Below are positions 19,701-27,069 of a DNA stretch of 64,000 bases, one piece after another. The stretch lies in NCBI GenBank assembly GCA_022425485.1, contig JAKMFL010000010.1, forward strand, positions 31,333 to 95,332, given 5' to 3'. Both the position numbers and the translations under genes were made by a program. The DNA comes from Alphaproteobacteria bacterium (lineage in GTDB: Bacteria > Pseudomonadota > Alphaproteobacteria > Puniceispirillales > Puniceispirillaceae). Below the pieces are notes generated by a model, which was not told the DNA's origin, searched no databases, and saw only the letters and a list, made by a program, of their open reading frames with translations. Position 1 is the stretch's first letter, and every line of letters begins with the position of its first letter.

Positions 19701-20213
19701 GCTGTTGATATCGCTAAACAGAGCCGCCAGTCAGAAGCAGAAAGCACCGCAGAGTCCCAAGAATGGTCACCGCAAATTTCGCTTGGCACAAATGTTCTTA
19801 TTCCTGAGCAATATGTGCCAGACCTTTCTGTGCGGCTATCTTTGTATCGGCGCATCGGTAATTTACGAAGTCCGGACGAAATATTTGATGTAAAAGCGGA
19901 ATGTGCTGACCGATTTGGAAAGCTTCCAGATACAATGAACAATTTGTTGGAAATAGTTGAATTAAAACAATTATGCCGCCAGCTAAATATCCAAAAATTT
20001 GATGCTGGGGATAAGGGATTTGCGCTTAGCTTCCGTGATAATCAGGTACAAGATCCAGATGCGCTTATTGGCTGGATTGCGGCGCAAGCTGGCAAGGTTC
20101 AGCTAAAGGCAAATCATCGGCTTATCATCAAGGATGATCTGGCAAAGGTGTCTGTGCGCAGTGGGCAGGCTAAAAACTGGCTACGTTCAATGGCACAAAC
20201 GCTTACCGCATGA
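16737..20213 (+). CDS. mfd: Transcription-repair coupling factor Mfd
   Basis: 1158 residues, full family length. The N-terminal UvrB-like region includes LPAWDCLPYDRVSPH and GEFSLRGGILDIY. The RNA polymerase interaction domain begins around LEVGDLVVHVEHGIGRYEGL. The helicase has GDVGFGKTEVALRAAF (about 634), DEEQNFGVAQK (about 735), LSATPIPRTLQ, then TNIIESGIDIP and QLRGRVGRS. The C-terminal TRCF domain follows. It releases stalled RNA polymerase and recruits UvrA to lesions. The ATG at 16737 has no strong ribosome-binding site, so coupling to sdhE is likely. Confidence 0.98.
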   Translation: MNLIEKIDLKERVYGGVDGAVQLLVAQQAAVHGKLVYIARDDARMAQMQQGLAALDPEVNIQILPAWDCLPYDRVSPHAGIISQRIQTLSHLYGMADRIASPSAPAKNSVLLTTINSWMQKIPPRSFFAENSLTLRAGSEMAQKAITDFLARNGFMRTQTVREFGEFSLRGGILDIYASTLAPPVRLDFFGDEIESIRYFDALSQRSEGDAGTLTIHPASEYCLDEEIISHFRQRYLSLFGGKAARDPLYEAVSAGQTAAGIEHWLGLLHTELTALPSCLEGWSCLFDVECQPAATARLEQISDFYNARLEAISDKDGSVYRPVPPEEMYLGASDIEALSSRQNSSFLFNFAAPDNSDWPDIGARLAPHFHKQASGEERPIAIAAQHIRDNCTKRAVILCASTDAAITRLNELFEAEIGVLPQEVKSLKEVVHAGLYILQWPLETGFTAPDALVLSEQDIFGARIGRPAGKRRRADNFLREVSSLEVGDLVVHVEHGIGRYEGLETIKSDGTQHDCLHLRYAGGDRLYLPVENIELLSRYGQESSDVVMDRLGGVGWQSRKARIKGRIREMAEQLMKIAANRAVAKAEPLSPPEGVFAEFCARFGHSETDDQLDAIQDVLADLSSGQATDRLICGDVGFGKTEVALRAAFVAAMSGYQVALVTPTTLLARQHTKLFEERFKGFPVKVASLSRMVTAKDAQKVKDGLKDGSVQMVVGTHALLAKSIDFNHLGLLIIDEEQNFGVAQKERLKELRGDVHVLTLSATPIPRTLQLALSGVRDMSLIATPPVDRLAVRTFVGGWDGVVLKEALIRERFRGGQSFVVCPRVADLNRVYDKLVKMVPDLRIFTAHGKMAPNELDDVMTDFGEGKADVLLSTNIIESGIDIPTANTMIIHRADMFGLAQLYQLRGRVGRSKERAYAYLTTDPDLILTAQAKRRLDVMQTLDTLGAGFSLASYDMDIRGAGNLLGDEQSGHVREVGIELYQDMLKQAVDIAKQSRQSEAESTAESQEWSPQISLGTNVLIPEQYVPDLSVRLSLYRRIGNLRSPDEIFDVKAECADRFGKLPDTMNNLLEIVELKQLCRQLNIQKFDAGDKGFALSFRDNQVQDPDALIGWIAAQAGKVQLKANHRLIIKDDLAKVSVRSGQAKNWLRSMAQTLTA

Positions 20214-20286
20214 GCAATCTCTGCTAAACACTGCCTCAATCAACGTGCGTGTTTTAAATGCTGCGGCCTCTTGGAAATATAGAGCT

Positions 20287-20934
20287 TTAGAAATCAGACG
20301 CTGGGCGCACGCATGCATCTATGGCGCTAACCAGTACATCTGGCGGATAGGCGCCAGCTAGCGAATAGCGTCCAGAAAAAATCATCATTGGCACCCCTTC
20401 GATGCCCGCCATTCGCCCTTCATCTAAATCTTCGGTTAGCTGGCTTTCTGCTTCGCTATCACTGGCTTGCAAAACAGCCATATCAAGGCCAGACTTTGCG
20501 ACGATATCTTTTTGTATGTCGCTATCAGATATATCTAGCCCATCAAGGAAATAGGCTTGGAAAAAATGCTCTGATAGGGGGTCTGCATCTGGCCCTGCGG
20601 CTATCAGCAATTTATGAATAGGCCGGCTATCTGGGGTTCGTTCAATATCCATAAAATTGAAATCAATACCACTTTCTGCGCCTGCTTTGGATATACGCGC
20701 ATAAACAGCTGATGCTGCGGGACCAAATTTAGCATGCAGATAAGCTTGGCGATCCATCCCTTGCTGCGGCATCGTCGGATTCAGTAAAAAAGTGCGCCAG
20801 CGATAGCGCGGTCTAACATTTGGCCGCAAGGCAAAGGCTGCTTCCAATCTTTTTTTCCCAATATAGCACCAAGGGCAGATAATATCAGAAAAGATATCTA
20901 TATCAATTATAGCAGTATCAATTTTAGGGGGCAT
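20287..20934 (-). CDS. DsbA-family thiol oxidoreductase, FrnE-like
   Basis: 215 residues with no signal peptide, so cytosolic. A thioredoxin-fold CPWC motif occurs near residue 20 (SDIICPWCYIGKKRLEAAF), followed by an inserted helical domain and GVPMMIFSGRYSLAGAYPPD carrying the cis-Pro. This pattern matches FrnE/YwbO-like and 2-hydroxychromene-2-carboxylate isomerase-like members of the DsbA superfamily. The reaction is not known; thiol-disulfide exchange in the cytosol is the usual suggestion. It converges with mfd. Confidence 0.85.
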   Translation of the reverse strand: MPPKIDTAIIDIDIFSDIICPWCYIGKKRLEAAFALRPNVRPRYRWRTFLLNPTMPQQGMDRQAYLHAKFGPAASAVYARISKAGAESGIDFNFMDIERTPDSRPIHKLLIAAGPDADPLSEHFFQAYFLDGLDISDSDIQKDIVAKSGLDMAVLQASDSEAESQLTEDLDEGRMAGIEGVPMMIFSGRYSLAGAYPPDVLVSAIDACVRPASDF

Positions 20935-21052
20935 TTTGCGCGGCTCATCATCAAATTTTTATGTCTATGGTAAGACGGGTTTTAAGTTTACTTTTACAAA
21001 TCTAACCGTATTTTCATGGTTTGTGTAACACTTTAAGAATGAAGGTGCGGAT

Positions 21053-21559
21053 ATGGATGAAAAGCTTGTAAAGAAGGCAGAAAAGCTAAGAGATAAGCTG
21101 CTTAGCTCCGCACAAACTATTGGCATCAGCATTTTAACGCCTAATGCTGAAGGGCAGGGAATGCCAGATACCGGTTTTGCTCCCTTTATACGCCTTGAGG
21201 GCAGTTTTTATATCTATTCCAGTGATTTATCTTCGCATATCCGCAGCCTGATAGCTGGCCAGCCTGTACAATTTTTCCTCATCGCTGATGAGGGAAGCTC
21301 TCAAAATATCTGGGCGCGTGTCCGGCTGAAATTCAGCGCAAGCGTTGAAGAATTATCGCGCGAGGATGCCGCATTTGATAATTTGTTGGATAATATCGGC
21401 GATAAACATGGGCCGGTAATGGATCTTATCCGTAATTTTACCGATTTTCACCTGTTTAAAATTACGCCAGAGCGCGGTAATCTGGTAACTGGATTTGCGG
21501 CTGCTTTTGAGGTTGAAGGCGCAGATTTTGAGATTACAACCCACCTGCGGCAAGGATAG
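21053..21559 (+). CDS. HugZ/HutZ-like split-barrel protein (pyridoxamine-phosphate-oxidase superfamily)
   Basis: 168 residues. It begins with a helical segment (KKAEKLRDKLLSSAQTIGIS), then a split beta-barrel with APFIRLEGSFYIYSSDLSSH. The C-terminal signature is FHLFKITPERGNLVTGFAAA and a final THLRQG. The last elements are typical of HugZ-type heme-binding or heme-degrading proteins, where a C-terminal His coordinates heme. Function as a heme oxygenase is inference. No heme uptake genes lie nearby. The ribosome-binding site is aagg before ATG 21053, and the gene ends 6 bases before the GST gene. Confidence 0.7.
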   Translation: MDEKLVKKAEKLRDKLLSSAQTIGISILTPNAEGQGMPDTGFAPFIRLEGSFYIYSSDLSSHIRSLIAGQPVQFFLIADEGSSQNIWARVRLKFSASVEELSREDAAFDNLLDNIGDKHGPVMDLIRNFTDFHLFKITPERGNLVTGFAAAFEVEGADFEITTHLRQG

Positions 21560-21565
21560 GCGGTT

Positions 21566-22234
21566 ATGGCAAAAAATTTGCCGATATTCTGGAGTTTCCG
21601 GCGATGTCCCTATGCGATGCGTGCGCGCCTTGCGGTGCGCTCTGCTGGTATCAAAGTGGAATTGCGCGAAATCTTGTTGCGAGATAAGCCATCTGCTTTC
21701 CTTACGGCCTCTGCAACCAAAACAGTGCCTGTTCTGGAGCTTGATGATGGGAGGGTTATTGAAGAAAGCCGGGACATCATGTTCTGGGCTTTGAAAATGG
21801 CGCAGGATCCTGAAGGCTGGCTAGCCCCCCATACTAAAGATGCAGGCGCAGTTTCAGCATTCTTTGAGAGGTTGGATGGCCCGTTCAAACAACATCTAGA
21901 CAGGTATAAATATGCAACGCGCTTTGCAGAAAATAAAAAAGAGATTGCAGAAAATCAGGTAATTCACCGGACAGAAGGGGCGGTTTTCTTGGGCGAAATA
22001 GAAGCGCTTTTATCCAAGCAGGCCTGTCTATCTGGTGCGAAAATGGGCATTTTAGATTTTGGCTGCTTACCCTTTATTCGCCAGTTTCGTCTAGCAGATA
22101 TGCATTGGTTTGATGCGCAAGACTGGCCGCATTTGCATCGCTGGCTAGCGGCATTTTTGGTGAGTGACCGCTTTAGCCAAATCATGGAAAAATATCCACC
22201 TTGGCAGCCAGAACAAGCCCCTGTCTATTTTTGA
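21566..22234 (+). CDS. Glutathione S-transferase family protein
   Basis: 222 residues. The N-terminal thioredoxin-fold half has SFRRCPYAMRARLAVRSAGI, with Cys-Pro-Tyr at the place of the catalytic residue in omega/beta-like GSTs. ATKTVPVLELDDGRVIEESR is the glutathione gamma-glutamyl site (cis-Pro, and E-S). The C-terminal half is helical. Cys as the active residue suggests thiol transfer or deglutathionylation, not classic conjugation. It lies 6 bases after the HugZ-like gene, so the two are likely co-transcribed. Confidence 0.82.
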   Translation: MAKNLPIFWSFRRCPYAMRARLAVRSAGIKVELREILLRDKPSAFLTASATKTVPVLELDDGRVIEESRDIMFWALKMAQDPEGWLAPHTKDAGAVSAFFERLDGPFKQHLDRYKYATRFAENKKEIAENQVIHRTEGAVFLGEIEALLSKQACLSGAKMGILDFGCLPFIRQFRLADMHWFDAQDWPHLHRWLAAFLVSDRFSQIMEKYPPWQPEQAPVYF

Positions 22235-22250
22235 AAAGAGGGGGTGTTTT

Positions 22251-23177
22251 TCAAGAAGAGCGGGTGTCTCGCATGCTCGATAGAATATAAACGCTTAGCG
22301 AGCCAAGTACAATTGTACCGCCCATAATCATCCAAAGGCCTGGGCGTTCACCCACGCCAAGCCAGACCCAGAACGATCCCAAAATCGTCTCTAAAAACAT
22401 GAAAAGACTGACATTGGCTGCATTGGTATGGCGCGTGGCACTGGTCAGCGCAACAAAAGATATCGGCAAAATTATCAAACCACTGATGGATATCATCAAA
22501 ATATTGCCATCCAACAAGCTAGGCCCATCAGGAGTGGTTAGCGTCATAAACAAGCCCACACATCCGGCAAGCAAAGACCCTAGCCCGTTCATTCCCAATA
22601 GTGGGATAGCTTCATTCCCACGAAGCAGAACAAAGCTTAACCCTAGCGATGCTGCGGCTGTTAGCCCGCAAATTGCGCCAATAAGGGTACTTCCCGCTGG
22701 GGCAGCAATAACATTATCGCCATCAGATACGGCGATGATGATGCCAATAAAACAAAAAATGATAGCTATCCAACTTGCTCTGCTTATCGCTTCTGATAAA
22801 AAAGTTAGCGAAAAAAGCGCAGCAAAAATGGGCGCACAGGCAATTGTTATCAACACAATCGCAACAGAAGATTCAGCAATCCCATAGGTAAAAGAGGTGC
22901 CGCCAGCTAGTGTGCATAAAACTGCGCCAATGCCTGAGCGGCTAAATAGAGCAGAAATTTCTGCTTTAGTTTTGTGCGCATTTTTGGCTAACAAGCTATG
23001 CACTGCCCATATAGAAAGGAGCAAAATGCCCATTTCTAGTCCGCGCCAGCTCATCATTACCCATGCTTGCATCTCGGACAGGCGCATAAATAGCGTGTCT
23101 GGTGTTATCATCAGCGCACCAAACAAGGCCAGCAGCAGCCCAAAGCGGCTGTTTGTTAACTCGGCTTTCATTTTCAT
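22251..23177 (-). CDS. EamA-family (DMT superfamily) transporter
   Basis: 308 residues from ATG 23177, chosen for the AAGG six bases upstream and because it clears the upstream gene. About ten hydrophobic segments are visible in two EamA halves, for example FGLLLALFGALMITPDTLF, VAIVLITIACAPIFAALFSL and GLWMIMGGTIVLGSL. It is an inner-membrane metabolite exporter or importer of unknown substrate. It follows the two photolyase genes by 46 bases on the same strand and probably belongs to that operon. Confidence 0.85.
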   Translation of the reverse strand: MKMKAELTNSRFGLLLALFGALMITPDTLFMRLSEMQAWVMMSWRGLEMGILLLSIWAVHSLLAKNAHKTKAEISALFSRSGIGAVLCTLAGGTSFTYGIAESSVAIVLITIACAPIFAALFSLTFLSEAISRASWIAIIFCFIGIIIAVSDGDNVIAAPAGSTLIGAICGLTAAASLGLSFVLLRGNEAIPLLGMNGLGSLLAGCVGLFMTLTTPDGPSLLDGNILMISISGLIILPISFVALTSATRHTNAANVSLFMFLETILGSFWVWLGVGERPGLWMIMGGTIVLGSLSVYILSSMRDTRSS

Positions 23178-23223
23178 AGGCGCCTTATGATGGAGGGTTC
23201 TTTTCTGTAGTGCTAACCAAGCG

Positions 23224-24753
23224 TCAACCGGGGGTAATATTTTCCAAAAACGCACGGCTTTGTGCGGTGATTTGGTGTTTTTTCTCGGCCGACATTTTAT
23301 CCCAACTTCGGTAAATCATGCCAAGGCGAGGATTTGTCCGAAGTTTATCTTCATGACGGCTAAGGAAGTCCCAATACAAATACCCGAACGGGCAAGCCCG
23401 GTCACCATTTTTCTCTTTCGGGCTATATTTACACCCCGAACAATAATCCGACATCCGATCAATATAGGCACTGCCTGCGGCATAGGGCTTGCTGGCCAGA
23501 ATACCGCCATCTGCGAAGAGCACCATGCCAGAGACATTTGGCAGTTCTACCCATTCATAAGCATCTGCATATACTGAAAGATACCAGTGATTAACGGCAT
23601 CTGGGGATAGGCCAGCCAGCAACGAGAAATTACCAATAACCATTAAGCGCTGAATATGATGGGCATAGGCATGACGCTGGGTCTCGCTAAAGCATTGATG
23701 CAAGCAGTTCATGTCTGTTTGTGCGGTCCAGAAAAATTCAGGCAGGTCACGCTCTGCTTGCAGAAAATTTAAGGTTTTGTATTCTGGCATTTTCAGCCAG
23801 TATAAGCCGCGAACAAATTCACGCCAGCCTAGGATCTGGCGAACAAACCCTTCTACCGAATTTAACGGGGCGAGCCCTTTATTATAGGCCTCAACCGCTG
23901 CATCTACTGCTTGCATTGGGCTAAGCAGGCCACAATTTAAATAAAAGCCAATATGGGAATGGAACATAAAGGGCTCGCCTGTGCGCATCGCATCTTGATA
24001 GGTGCCGAAATGCGCTAGCCTCTCAGTAATAAATTGGTCTAGCACTTGGCGTGCCTGTGCATGTGTTACAGCAAAGAAAAAGGGTTCTAGATCGCCATAG
24101 TGATGGGCAAATTCTGTTTCTACCAGCTGGCATACTTCGGTGGTGATATCATCTCGCTCGAAATGGGTCGGCGCAGGGACGGAAACGCTGCTATCTGGCG
24201 GTTTTCGGTTATCACTATCATAATTCCATTGCCCGCCAATAGGCTTATCATCTTGCATCAAAATTCCGGTTTTGCGGCGTAATTCGCGGTAGAAAAATTC
24301 CATCCGCAACTGCTTACGCCCCTCTGCCCAAGCCGAAAATTCATCAAGGTTGCAATAAAATCGGTCATCATCATGTATTTCTACTGAAAAACCTGCACTA
24401 TTCTGCCAGTCTTTTAGCATCTGCAAGACGCGGTATTCAGAAGGGTGGGTTACAATTACGCGGCTTAATTGATGGCGGCTAAGGGCGCGTTCTGCTTCGC
24501 CTGTGAAATGGTGTGTATTGCGCTCATCATCTAGTTTTACGTAATCTACGTTCCAGCCAGCCTGACCAAGGGCTTTGGCAAAATGACGCATGGCAGAGAA
24601 CAAAAAAGCAATTTTTTTCTTATGATGCTGAACATAGCTAGCTTCCTCGCGTAATTCAGCTAGCAAAACGACATCTGTTTCTTTGGAGCCTGCTTTCAGG
24701 GCGGGAATATCAAAGCTGAGTTGATCGCCCATAATAAGGATTAATGCGCTCAT
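23224..24753 (-). CDS. Cryptochrome/photolyase family protein with Fe-S cluster (PhrB/CryB type)
   Basis: 509 residues. It begins LILIMGDQLSFDIPALK, the start of the FeS-BCP group that repairs (6-4) photoproducts or acts as a cryptochrome. Four candidate cluster cysteines are visible: one in the NCLHQC region (about 345-350), then YCSGC (about 434-438) and RACPFG (about 450). This is the spacing known in Agrobacterium PhrB. The C-terminal FAD-binding region has MVIGNFSLLAGL and NVSGMVLFADGG. Repair activity is by family analogy only. It overlaps the upstream CPD photolyase by ATGA, so the two are co-translated. Confidence 0.9.
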   Translation of the reverse strand: MSALILIMGDQLSFDIPALKAGSKETDVVLLAELREEASYVQHHKKKIAFLFSAMRHFAKALGQAGWNVDYVKLDDERNTHHFTGEAERALSRHQLSRVIVTHPSEYRVLQMLKDWQNSAGFSVEIHDDDRFYCNLDEFSAWAEGRKQLRMEFFYRELRRKTGILMQDDKPIGGQWNYDSDNRKPPDSSVSVPAPTHFERDDITTEVCQLVETEFAHHYGDLEPFFFAVTHAQARQVLDQFITERLAHFGTYQDAMRTGEPFMFHSHIGFYLNCGLLSPMQAVDAAVEAYNKGLAPLNSVEGFVRQILGWREFVRGLYWLKMPEYKTLNFLQAERDLPEFFWTAQTDMNCLHQCFSETQRHAYAHHIQRLMVIGNFSLLAGLSPDAVNHWYLSVYADAYEWVELPNVSGMVLFADGGILASKPYAAGSAYIDRMSDYCSGCKYSPKEKNGDRACPFGYLYWDFLSRHEDKLRTNPRLGMIYRSWDKMSAEKKHQITAQSRAFLENITPG

Positions 24754-26180
24754 ATTTTGCTCTTTGGTAAATCTGCAAATGCATCTAGCGCGCGCTGGCG
24801 TGAGGCTTTCACCTCAACAATTGGCTGGGGATAGTTTTGGCCAAGCTGAACGCCTGCACGCCTCAAAACATCCTTTGGTGCATCCCACGGATTAAATAAA
24901 AATTTGTTTGGCATATCTTGCAATTCAGGGACAAATCTTCGGGTATAAGTCCCATCGGGGTCAAATTTCTGCCCTTGCGTTACTGGATTAAATACGCGGA
25001 AATACGGCGCTGCATCCGCGCCGCATCCAGCAATCCATTGCCAGCCAGCACTGTTATTAGCGCGGTCTGCATCAAACAGGCAATCCCAGAACCACGCCTC
25101 GCCATGATGCCAATGCAGCAGCAGATTTTTAACTAAGAAAGAGCCAACAATCATACGAACGCGGTTATGCATATATCCTGTTTGATAAAGCTCGCGCATC
25201 GCGGCGTCTACAATCGGATACCCTGTTTGGCCGCGCTGCCACCTTTTTAAATGTTCCGAATCTTCGGCCCAGCCAAAGCTTGCAAACCGCTTTTGTAGGG
25301 GGTTTGTTTTCATATCTGGGTTGAAATGCAGCAAGCTATAGGAAAATTCGCGCCACCCCAGCTCGGAACGGAAGATATCTAGCTGTTTATCTTCAGGGCT
25401 TTTGTTTTTGCCAGCTTCATGCCACGCCTGATGCGCAGATATCTGACCAAACCGCAGATAAGGAGAAAGCCGGGAGACATTTGTTCTAGCAGGGAAGTTG
25501 CGGCCATCCACATAGTCATTGATGCCGTCATTACTAGATGCAGCTGCAAAGGCTTGCAAGCGGGCATGGCCGCCTTTTTCACTAATATTCCAATCTTTGG
25601 TGATGTTTGTTTGCCAGTCTGCCCCACCTAGCAGGCGCAGCGCCTCTAGCGGCAAGGCATTATGAGAGATTATCGGCGCATGGTCTAATGCAGGCGCAGC
25701 TAGCGGTATCCGCGGCGGCTGGGCATTTAAACATCCGCGCCTGTAAAAGGGGGTAAAAACTTTGTAAGGCGTGCCATCTTGTTTGGTTATTTCTTCTGGC
25801 TCCCACAGTAAATTTCCGCTTATCACACTGGCTGATTTTCCTTGTGCGGCGAGTATTTCTCTGATTTCAGAATCTGTTTTAACGCCAGCTTGATGGTATC
25901 GCCGGGTCATGGTTAGCATTTTTGCATCTAATGCGCCCATCAATTCAGGCAGGATATCGATCGCGCAGCCCTTATAAAGGAGCAAATTTCCGTCCAACTG
26001 CTGATTAAGGGCAGATAGGCTATGATGCAGCCAAACCTGTGCTGCGCCCCCTAACGCTGAAGCGGCTTCATCTTCTTCTAAAATATAGACATAAGCAGTC
26101 TTTGCACTTTGGCTGGCATGGTTAAGGGCTGGGTTATCGCTAAGGCGCAAATCATCACGGAACCAATGCAAAACAGTCAT
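24750..26180 (-). CDS. phrB: Deoxyribodipyrimidine photolyase, class I
   Basis: 476 residues from ATG 26180 (a TTG three codons upstream also reads through). The N-terminal antenna domain starts MTVLHWFRDDLRLSDNPAL. The FAD-binding domain has TNVSRLSPYLRFGQIS, LGWREFSYSLL, GYPIVDAAMRELYQTGYMHN and the WFWDCLFDADRANNSAGWQW signature. It splits cyclobutane pyrimidine dimers with blue light. It is first in an apparent operon with the FeS-type photolyase homologue and a DMT transporter. This fits a sunlit-water lifestyle. Confidence 0.96.
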   Translation of the reverse strand: MTVLHWFRDDLRLSDNPALNHASQSAKTAYVYILEEDEAASALGGAAQVWLHHSLSALNQQLDGNLLLYKGCAIDILPELMGALDAKMLTMTRRYHQAGVKTDSEIREILAAQGKSASVISGNLLWEPEEITKQDGTPYKVFTPFYRRGCLNAQPPRIPLAAPALDHAPIISHNALPLEALRLLGGADWQTNITKDWNISEKGGHARLQAFAAASSNDGINDYVDGRNFPARTNVSRLSPYLRFGQISAHQAWHEAGKNKSPEDKQLDIFRSELGWREFSYSLLHFNPDMKTNPLQKRFASFGWAEDSEHLKRWQRGQTGYPIVDAAMRELYQTGYMHNRVRMIVGSFLVKNLLLHWHHGEAWFWDCLFDADRANNSAGWQWIAGCGADAAPYFRVFNPVTQGQKFDPDGTYTRRFVPELQDMPNKFLFNPWDAPKDVLRRAGVQLGQNYPQPIVEVKASRQRALDAFADLPKSKI

Positions 26181-26303
26181 TAAGGGCAATATCCAATTTA
26201 TCCGAGGGGTGTGCGCAGCAAAACTACGCCTCTCGCAGCAAACAAAGGCTGCCCTTTATATTCGAAAATTAGAGCGGAGTGGATTGCCCGTATCGCAGGA
26301 AAA

Positions 26304-26729
26304 CTATTGGTACTCGTTCAGGTTTTTTAAGATATCCAGAACCTTACCTATTCGCGTATCAAACAGCCCACTATCTTGTTTCTTGCCAGCGTTATGTCCC
26401 CAAACAGGGCCAGGCCATGCCGCATCGCCTATATGGCGGGCAAGGATATGAAAATGAAATTGACTAACCATATTTCCAAGTGCGCCGATATTTATTTTAT
26501 CAGCCTTTTCAATGCTTTTTAAAGCTTTGCTGAAAATATTGGTAAGGGTAGAAATATCCTGTTGTTCGGTGTTGCGCAGTTCATGCCACTCGCAAATATC
26601 CTTCCGCTTGGGGATCAATAGAAGCCAGAAAAAGCGATTATCCTTTACCAACCTAATCTGCAAACTTTGATATTCTGCGATAAATAAACTGTCTTTTTCC
26701 AGCTGGGGATGAAGGGTAGTGTTAGACAT
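26304..26729 (-). CDS. HIT-domain protein
   Basis: 141 residues. The histidine-triad segment is QFHFHILARHIGDAAWPGPV, where the usual HxHxH becomes HxHxxAR, a pattern shared by a group of bacterial HIT proteins with AWPGPVWG after it. The upstream part has FFWLLLIPKRKDICEWHEL, the strand before the triad. HIT proteins hydrolyse nucleotide phosphoramidates or dinucleoside polyphosphates; the third His is not in place, so the activity is uncertain. It lies 123 bases upstream of the phr operon on the same strand. Confidence 0.85.
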   Translation of the reverse strand: MSNTTLHPQLEKDSLFIAEYQSLQIRLVKDNRFFWLLLIPKRKDICEWHELRNTEQQDISTLTNIFSKALKSIEKADKINIGALGNMVSQFHFHILARHIGDAAWPGPVWGHNAGKKQDSGLFDTRIGKVLDILKNLNEYQ

Positions 26730-26863
26730 TATTCATGTATCTCCTCTTCACTCTATAAAAAACCTTTATAAAATTCTTTACAAAGGTTTTCTTTGGTGTT
26801 TTGCTATTTTGAACGAACTGGCTGTTCGCTTTTTTTGGATATAGCCAAGTTTGGGGAGGACAC

Positions 26864-26881
26864 GCCACGCTTTGACGTGGC
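26864..26881 (+). other. Small hairpin, GCCACG/CGTGGC
   Basis: A perfect 6-bp stem, GCCACG at 26864-26869 and CGTGGC at 26876-26881, with a 6-base loop. It is followed by an A-rich stretch, not by T, so it is not a terminator by itself. It may be part of a structured RNA ending at 26938. Confidence 0.5.
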
Positions 26882-26910
26882 GAAATAAAATAAATAATAA
26901 TCTTTTCATT

Positions 26911-26938
26911 AAATCCGCCATTTTGGCGGATTTTTTTT
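26911..26938 (+). terminator. Rho-independent terminator with no upstream gene
   Basis: AAATCCGCCA pairs perfectly with TGGCGGATTT across a 3-base loop, and the run of eight T (26931-26938) follows on the plus strand. The minus strand lacks a comparable T run. It would stop rightward transcripts that begin within the preceding 180 bases. Confidence 0.85.
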
Positions 26939-27069
26939 AATAATTTTTTTAAAACTGTTTGTTGATTTCATTGGTTTTTCTGCCACTATTTATAAGAATA
27001 GCTGCCAAGATATATTTTTCAGCAGCTCTATTTTGGATGTGTTTGTTTAAGAAATGTTAGGCGTATCAT

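Larger units (their letters stand above)
26730..27069. other. AT-rich 340-base intergenic region between divergent genes
   Basis: The region lies between the divergent HIT and COG4091 genes. It holds a weak hairpin CGAAC/GTTCG followed by T7 (26814-26836), a GCCACG/CGTGGC stem (26864-26881) and a strong terminator (26911-26938). No open frame of note was seen. A terminator reading rightwards with no gene upstream of it suggests a short non-coding transcript or a lost gene. Confidence 0.6.

Noticed and set aside
26814..26836. CGAAC/GTTCG hairpin followed by seven T
   Set aside because: Only a 5-bp stem; mentioned as part of the intergenic region but too weak to call a terminator alone.
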